Source: an uncultured Roseburia sp.
GTDB taxonomy: Bacteria; Bacillota; Clostridia; Lachnospirales; Lachnospiraceae
Direction of reading: 5' to 3'
DNA: 52,688 bases
NCBI GenBank assembly: GCA_947567625.1
Contig: CANONN010000022.1
Location: 1 to 52,688, forward strand
Made by a program: the position numbers and the translations under genes. Below the pieces are notes generated by a model, which was not told the DNA's origin, ran no database searches, and was given only the letters and a program-made list of their open reading frames with translations. Of the stretch, positions 48,256 to 52,688 are shown in pieces (positions within the stretch are counted from its first letter, which is position 1; the number at the start of each line of letters is the position of its first letter).

Positions 48256-49125
48256 TCAGTCAGCCTGATAATAGTGCAGAAAAATTTCTTCCAGGTCCGG
48301 TTCCGCAATATTTACGTCCGCCAGCGGGAGCGTGGCAAGCGCCTGCAAGAGTACTTCCGGCTTGCCGCTGTAGAGAAAATTGACGGTGTCGCCGCAGACT
48401 TTGATGTCTTTTATCCCGTCAAGCGCAGGCGGCGCATCGACGCCCCGAAGCGAGACACGCTTGGCGTGCGCCTGCCCTAGGTTGGCGATGCTGTCCGAGA
48501 CGAGGAGTTCTCCCTGGCGTATCACGGCGGCGTGTTTGCAGTAACGCTGTACTTCGGATAACACATGGGAGGACAAAAAAATGGTCGTCCCCTGGGCGTT
48601 GCGCTCCTCCAAGACCGCATAAAATTCCCGCTGCATCAGCGGGTCAAGCCCGCTTGTGGGCTCGTCAAAAATGCAGAGCTTTGGCTTGTGCTGCAGGGCG
48701 CAGACGATGGAGACTTTTTTGCGGTTCCCGAGCGAGAGCGCTCCGATTTTCTTTTCCGTGTCCAGCTCCAGCCTTTTACAGAGCTCCTCCGCTTCGCCGT
48801 CACAGCGTTTGCCTCTTAGCGCCGCGGAATATTGGATTACCTCGCGCACTTTCATATTGCGGTAAAAAGTGGCTTCGGAGGGCATATAGCCGATGTCTGC
48901 CAGTATTTCGTTCCGCTGTTTTTTGATCTCTTTGCCGAAGATCTCGGCAGAGCCCCCGGTCGGTGCGATCAGGCCGAGCAGTGTGCGGATGGTCGTGCTC
49001 TTTCCCGCGCCGTTCGGCCCGATAAATCCAAAGAAGTCACCCTCCGGCACCGCCAGATTGATGTTACTGATGCCTCTTGACGCGCCGTAAAATTTTGTCA
49101 GCGCATCCGTCTGTATGATGTTCAT
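48256..49125 (-). CDS. ABC transporter ATP-binding protein (ABC-2 type)
   Basis: A 289-residue ATPase. Seen: Walker A GPNGAGKSTTIRTLLGL, signature LSLGNRKKVSIVCALQ, Walker B LCIFDEPTSGLDP, H-loop SSHVLSEVQ, and a C-terminal extension ending EPDLEEIFLHYYQAD, typical of CcmA/DrrA-type exporter ATPases. The longer frame to 49419 is not coding; AAAGGAA upstream and the N-terminus MNIIQTDALTKFYG place the start at 49125. The gap to the permease gene (147 bp) carries the family C repeat. Likely substrate: a peptide or toxic compound, judging by the adjacent sdpRI genes (inference). Confidence 0.92.
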   Translation of the reverse strand: MNIIQTDALTKFYGASRGISNINLAVPEGDFFGFIGPNGAGKSTTIRTLLGLIAPTGGSAEIFGKEIKKQRNEILADIGYMPSEATFYRNMKVREVIQYSAALRGKRCDGEAEELCKRLELDTEKKIGALSLGNRKKVSIVCALQHKPKLCIFDEPTSGLDPLMQREFYAVLEERNAQGTTIFLSSHVLSEVQRYCKHAAVIRQGELLVSDSIANLGQAHAKRVSLRGVDAPPALDGIKDIKVCGDTVNFLYSGKPEVLLQALATLPLADVNIAEPDLEEIFLHYYQAD

Positions 49126-49220
49126 ATCGTGTTCTGATTCCTTTCTTTGTGGTGCAGTGTTCTCCTTGTATGGCCATGTCTCATAGCTGCCTGCCGCGCC
49201 GTTTATGCAGGCGGCAGCCG

Positions 49221-49862
49221 TCATTGCTGCCTGGTATGCCTGATATAATAGAGGTAGGAATAGGCGGTGGGCAAGACAAACACGATCAGCAGTGCGGCAA
49301 AAATAATCCAGGAATTGTGCCAGTATGCCGTCGCGAGGAGGACGATACCGGCAGCCACCATACAATAGCCCGCAAGGCGGTTGGTGCGGTTCCAGTTTTC
49401 CGGGTCGTGCAGCGTCCACGGAAGCTTAAAGCCAAACGTGTAGTTTTGTCTCGCCTTGGGCAGCGTATTTCCCAGTATAAGAAAAACAAGGCCGAGCAGC
49501 AGGCTGCAGCTAAAGCCGATATCGACCGCATAGCCAAGGGCATTGCCATAGATTGACACGGTCATGATAAACGATATGGCAGGTACAATCCAAAACACAA
49601 ACTGAAGCGGCTTTGGCCCGATGTTTTTTCGCTTTGGGTCGGCGGCGGTAGCCGTCAGACCGAGAAAATGGGCGATCAATAAAAAGATCGGGATTGCGAA
49701 CACGGTAAAAGGTTTGCTGCTCCAGCCGTTCGCCGTATTGTCTGCGCCAAAATGCGTTGCGATCGTGTCGGGAAGCCTGTTCCACAGTATACAGCCGACA
49801 TACATCGGAAGCAATGTAAGAAATGAGGTAAAGATTATTTTTCGTTTATTCTCCTTGAACAT
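49221..49862 (-). CDS. sdpI: SdpI family membrane protein
   Basis: A 213-residue protein with six hydrophobic segments. The N-terminal part is a DUF1648-like region (LPDTIATHFGADNTANGWSS), followed by the SdpI core with NYTFGFKLPWTLHDPENWNR. In Bacillus subtilis SdpI gives immunity to the SdpC killing peptide and controls the repressor SdpR by sequestering it at the membrane. The start overlaps the end of sdpR by 17 bp. The ATG at 49871 touches its ribosome site, so 49862 (9 bp from AGGAG) is better. No sdpC-like toxin gene is visible nearby, so the role may be general envelope defence. Confidence 0.9.
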   Translation of the reverse strand: MFKENKRKIIFTSFLTLLPMYVGCILWNRLPDTIATHFGADNTANGWSSKPFTVFAIPIFLLIAHFLGLTATAADPKRKNIGPKPLQFVFWIVPAISFIMTVSIYGNALGYAVDIGFSCSLLLGLVFLILGNTLPKARQNYTFGFKLPWTLHDPENWNRTNRLAGYCMVAAGIVLLATAYWHNSWIIFAALLIVFVLPTAYSYLYYIRHTRQQ

Positions 49863-50130
49863 CCGTATCATCTCCTTTCAATTCGGTAAGCCACAACATG
49901 ATTTCCTCCAGCACCGAAGTGCTCAATTCGTAAAAAATAAACTTTCCTTCCCTGTGGTCCGCAATCAGCCCGGCCTCCTTCAACACCGAAAGATGCCGGG
50001 AAACAGCGGCATCCGTCACGGAAAAATGATCGGCGATCTCGCCGGCGGACATTTGGCCCTGCCGTAACATCATCAGAATGTCCCGCCGAATCGGATCCGC
50101 TAACGCGCGAAGCGTCCGCTGCATCGACAT
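49846..50130 (-). CDS. sdpR: ArsR-type autorepressor of the SdpR family
   Basis: A 94-residue winged-helix protein: RTLRALADPIRRDILMMLRQ, then the recognition helix region DHFSVTDAAVSRHLSVLKEA and the wing (HREGKFIFYEL). No metal-binding cysteines, as in SdpR rather than ArsR metal sensors. It leads a four-gene reverse operon: sdpR, sdpI, ABC ATPase, ABC permease. AAGGAG lies 8 bp upstream of the ATG at 50130. An inverted repeat directly upstream is the likely operator. Confidence 0.92.
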   Translation of the reverse strand: MSMQRTLRALADPIRRDILMMLRQGQMSAGEIADHFSVTDAAVSRHLSVLKEAGLIADHREGKFIFYELSTSVLEEIMLWLTELKGDDTDVQGE

Positions 50131-50146
50131 GTGATACACTCCTTTC

Positions 50147-50173
50147 ATTTAATAATTTACTTAATTGTTAAAT
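50147..50173. promoter_or_regulatory. Candidate SdpR operator
   Basis: Inverted repeat ATTTAA (50147-50152) and TTAAAT (50168-50173) around an AT-rich centre, 17 bp upstream of the sdpR start codon. ArsR-family repressors commonly bind such AT-rich dyads. The same stretch contains TTTACT (50156-50161) and TATAAA (50178-50183) reading rightward, a possible promoter for the GH2 gene. Confidence 0.5.
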
Positions 50174-50307
50174 GTAGTATAAAAGATGGAGGAAGATTTG
50201 TCAAGCCCAAAAAGAAAAGGAAACGGTCAAGAAAATATATATGCGCGATGTATGTTTCTTCCATCTTTGGAAAACCTATTCTAAAGAGACGTAAGGAAAA
50301 TTATAAT

Positions 50308-50336
50308 GCCGCTTAAGCGGCGGAATGAGAGGAAAT
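50308..50336 (+). promoter_or_regulatory. Hairpin plus Shine-Dalgarno cassette, family D, copy 3
   Basis: Hairpin GCCGC-TTAA-GCGGC (50308-50321), then GGAATGAGAGGAAAT and the ATG of the GH2 gene. Spacing from hairpin to ATG is 15 bp, the same as at the tape measure gene. Only the loop base and one base of the ribosome-site segment differ. Confidence 0.75.
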
Positions 50337-52625
50337 ATGCGACAAATCTATCACTTAAACACGAAATGGGCCTTTACCAAGGAGGCGGATGAGCCGCCGA
50401 AGGAGATGCCACAGAGATGGTACTACGTGAATCTTCCTCATACATGGAATGATATCGACGGACAGGACGGCGGCGCGGACTATTACTGCGGCACTTGCTA
50501 TTACGCGAAAGAAGTCGAGATGAGCGAGCTGCCAAAGGCGGAGCAGTACTTTTTGGAGCTGCGCGGCGCCAACTCTTCCGCGGACGTCTATGTCAACGGC
50601 GAGAAACTTGCGCACCACGACGGCGGGTATTCTACCTGGCGCGTCAACGTCACCGATGCGCTGCAGGAGAGAAATTTGTTTGTCATTGCGGTGGATAACA
50701 GTGCCAATGACGAAGTATATCCGCAGAATGCAGATTTTACGTTTTACGGCGGTCTTTATCGGGATGTCGCGATCATAGCCGTGCCCCGGTCTCATTTTGA
50801 TCTGGAATATTACGGCGGCCCGGGCATGGCAGTGACCGCCGAGGTGGAAGGAAACAATGCCAAGGTAAACGTCAAAGTATTTTTGAGCGGGGAGAGGAGG
50901 AAGCAGGAGCTTTATTATCAGATACATGATGCACTGGGCAATCTGGTCGCAGAAGAACATGCGCCGGTGACGGTAGACAGGGTATCGTTTGAGATTGCTG
51001 ACGCACATCTGTGGCAGGGCAGAAAAGATCCCTATCTCTATACGGCGACGGTGACATTGCTTGAGGACAATGAAAATCTGGATTTAGTCAGCACCAAGTT
51101 CGGCTGTCGCAGCTTTGAGATTGACCCGGAGAGAGGATTCCTCTTAAACGGGGAGAGCTACCCGCTGCGCGGCGTCTCCCGCCATCAGGACTGGTGGGGC
51201 ATCGGCAATGCGCTCCTGCCTAAGCACCACCGCAAAGACATGGAGCTCATCTGTGAGCTCGGCGCGACGACGATACGTCTGGCGCATTATCAGCACGACG
51301 ACTTTTTCTATGATCTCTGCGATGAAAAGGGCATGGTCGTGTGGGCGGAAATACCCTATATATCGGCTCACATGCAGGGCGGCAGGGAAAACACGATTTC
51401 CCAGATGAAAGAGCTGATCATACAAAACTATAATCATCCGAGTATTGTCGTGTGGGGTCTGTCCAATGAGATCACCATGAAGGGCGAGGCGGACGAGGAT
51501 TTATTAGAAAACCACAGAATCCTCAATGATTTGGCGCACGAACTGGACCCCTGTAGAAAGACGGCGATCGCGGTCGTTTCTATGTGTGATACAGACAGCC
51601 CCTATTTAAAGATACCGGATGTTGTGTCCTACAATCACTACTTTGGCTGGTATGGCGGCGACACCTCCATGAACGGCCCATGGCTCGACCAGTTTCACGA
51701 AAAACATCCGCAGATACCGCTTGGCGTGAGCGAGTATGGGTGCGAGGCCCTAAACTGGCACACCTCCAACCCGGAACAGGGGGATTACACCGAAGAATAC
51801 CAGGCGTATTATCACGAAGAGCTGATCAAGCAGCTCTATACGAGGCCGTATCTGTGGGCGACCCATGTCTGGAATATGTTTGATTTCGGTGCCGATGCCA
51901 GAAACGAGGGCGGGGAAAACGGGCAAAACCATAAAGGCTTGGTGACGTTTGACCGCAATTACAAAAAAGACGCTTTTTACGCATACAAGGCATGGCTCTC
52001 CGACGAGCCGTTCGTGCACATCTGCGGCAAACGCTATATCAACCGCGAGGAGGCGGTCACGAAAGTGACGGTATACTCAAACCAGCCGGAGGTCGAGCTT
52101 TTTGTCAACGGAAAGAGTGTGGGGAAACAGCGCAGCAAGGAGCATTTTTTCTATTTCCAGGTGCAAAACCAGGGAGAGTCCCACCTCAAGGCCGTGGCGG
52201 GCGCTTACGAGGATGAGAGCCGCATCCGCAAAGTAGAGGAATTCGACGAGGCGTACCGCATGAAAGAGAAAGGGGCAGTCTTAAACTGGTTTGACATCAC
52301 GGCGCCGGACGGGTATTTTTCTCTGAATGACAAGCTGCGCGATATTTTTGCCAAACCGGAGGGCAGGGAATTGGTGCTCGGCGCCTTAGGCGGCATGGGC
52401 AAACAGAGCGGAGAGGATAAGCCAAATGGCAAATCTTCCAGAGACGGCGCCGGCAAAGGCGGTGAGAAAGGGGCCGGCGGAATGTTCGACGAAAAGATGT
52501 TTGACATGATGGGCAGCTTTACGGTCCTGCGCCTGATCAATCTGATGGGCGCGGTCAACGAGAAAATGACCAAAGAACAGCTGCTCGATCTCAATACCAG
52601 GTTAAATCAGATCAAAAAGCAATGA
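50337..52625 (+). CDS. Glycoside hydrolase family 2 enzyme (beta-galactosidase/glucuronidase-like)
   Basis: A 762-residue cytoplasmic GH2 enzyme. Seen: N-terminal sugar-binding jelly roll (VNLPHTWNDIDGQDGGADYY), Ig-like domain, then the TIM barrel with ERGFLLNGESYPLRGVSRHQ, the acid/base Glu in GLSNEITMKG (about residue 379) and the nucleophile Glu in LGVSEYGCEA (about residue 466). A C-terminal Ig-like DUF4982-type domain follows (VYSNQPEVELFVNGKSVGKQ). The last ~110 residues are an unusual extension with a Gly/Lys/Ser-rich linker and a Met-rich helical end. No signal peptide. The exact substrate cannot be told. No sugar transporter is adjacent. ATG 50337 is fixed by GAGAGG. Confidence 0.92.
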   Translation: MRQIYHLNTKWAFTKEADEPPKEMPQRWYYVNLPHTWNDIDGQDGGADYYCGTCYYAKEVEMSELPKAEQYFLELRGANSSADVYVNGEKLAHHDGGYSTWRVNVTDALQERNLFVIAVDNSANDEVYPQNADFTFYGGLYRDVAIIAVPRSHFDLEYYGGPGMAVTAEVEGNNAKVNVKVFLSGERRKQELYYQIHDALGNLVAEEHAPVTVDRVSFEIADAHLWQGRKDPYLYTATVTLLEDNENLDLVSTKFGCRSFEIDPERGFLLNGESYPLRGVSRHQDWWGIGNALLPKHHRKDMELICELGATTIRLAHYQHDDFFYDLCDEKGMVVWAEIPYISAHMQGGRENTISQMKELIIQNYNHPSIVVWGLSNEITMKGEADEDLLENHRILNDLAHELDPCRKTAIAVVSMCDTDSPYLKIPDVVSYNHYFGWYGGDTSMNGPWLDQFHEKHPQIPLGVSEYGCEALNWHTSNPEQGDYTEEYQAYYHEELIKQLYTRPYLWATHVWNMFDFGADARNEGGENGQNHKGLVTFDRNYKKDAFYAYKAWLSDEPFVHICGKRYINREEAVTKVTVYSNQPEVELFVNGKSVGKQRSKEHFFYFQVQNQGESHLKAVAGAYEDESRIRKVEEFDEAYRMKEKGAVLNWFDITAPDGYFSLNDKLRDIFAKPEGRELVLGALGGMGKQSGEDKPNGKSSRDGAGKGGEKGAGGMFDEKMFDMMGSFTVLRLINLMGAVNEKMTKEQLLDLNTRLNQIKKQ

Positions 52626-52633
52626 TAACTATT

Positions 52634-52688
52634 CCGCTTGGCTAGATATACGCGTTCTTACGGACTTTGCAGCGAGTGCAAAGTCCTG
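52634..52688. repeat. Dispersed palindromic repeat, family A, copy 2
   Basis: Direct-orientation copy of the sequence at the window start. Hairpin GGACTTTGCA (52662-52671), loop GCGAG, TGCAAAGTCC (52677-52686), perfect here. It begins 9 bp after the GH2 stop codon and runs off the window, so any outer stem cannot be seen. Its place suggests a 3'-end structure for the GH2 transcript. Confidence 0.75.

Noticed and set aside
49126-49220. GC-rich inverted repeat between sdpI and the ABC ATPase as a terminator
   Set aside because: The stem is interrupted and no T run follows on either strand; the genes are probably still co-transcribed.
1-52688. Window as an excisable mobile element bounded by the family A repeats
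   Set aside because: It contains housekeeping genes (serS, lepA, secDF, glyA) and no integrase or recombinase, so the end repeats are more simply a dispersed intergenic family.

Overview
The window looks like a chromosomal segment from an anaerobic Firmicute of class Clostridia, most likely family Lachnospiraceae. The best evidence is a complete SCIFF locus (six-cysteine peptide, its radical SAM maturase, a TIGR04086-type membrane protein and a fused SecDF), a system characteristic of Clostridia. A SdpRI pair, a lepA-hemW pair and strong AGGAGG-type ribosome binding sites agree. No rRNA, tRNA, CRISPR array, integrase or transposase was recognised. The genus cannot be fixed from this window.

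Layout. 1-4.7 kb: MATE exporter, DUF362 protein, methyl-accepting chemotaxis protein, small membrane protein. 4.7-10.2 kb: scfA, scfB, secDF, glyA. 10.3-17.1 kb: an ABC export operon of the MacB type with two different adaptor proteins around the ATPase, a FtsX-like permease, and a trailing glycosyltransferase-like gene; then a convergent CPBP membrane protease. 18.2-33.8 kb: accessory island with three phage tail-type genes (tail-tip/receptor-binding protein with a C-terminal S74 chaperone domain, tube-like protein, tape measure protein), interrupted by two antisense copies of a BspA-like leucine-rich-repeat gene, the second truncated. No head, portal, terminase, lysis or integration genes accompany them. 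34-44.6 kb: lipoprotein, serS, a two-gene ABC exporter with a frameshift at the end of the ATPase, AraC regulator, second MATE exporter, lepA and hemW. 44.6-52.6 kb: a fused CwlD-like amidase plus PdaA-like deacetylase, an AraC/GyrI regulator, a reverse-strand sdpR-sdpI-ABC ATPase-ABC permease operon, and a glycoside hydrolase family 2 enzyme.

The least expected signals are non-coding. (1) Both tail units are preceded by the same ~110-bp leader, with two GGAAcTTCC palindromes exactly 22 bp apart and a conserved downstream block. (2) Several genes have a short hairpin repeat joined at fixed distance to the Shine-Dalgarno sequence and start codon: one family precedes the tube, tape-measure and GH2 genes, another precedes two ABC transporter genes 11.5 kb apart on opposite strands. 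These look like dispersed translation-initiation cassettes. (3) Copies of one ~53-bp palindromic repeat lie at both ends of the window. The tail island with its shared leader, and the hairpin-plus-ribosome-binding-site cassettes, are the best candidates for something undescribed.

Starts were chosen by ribosome binding site and family N-terminus, so several are downstream of the longest open frame. All functional calls come from reading motifs by eye; no database search was run.
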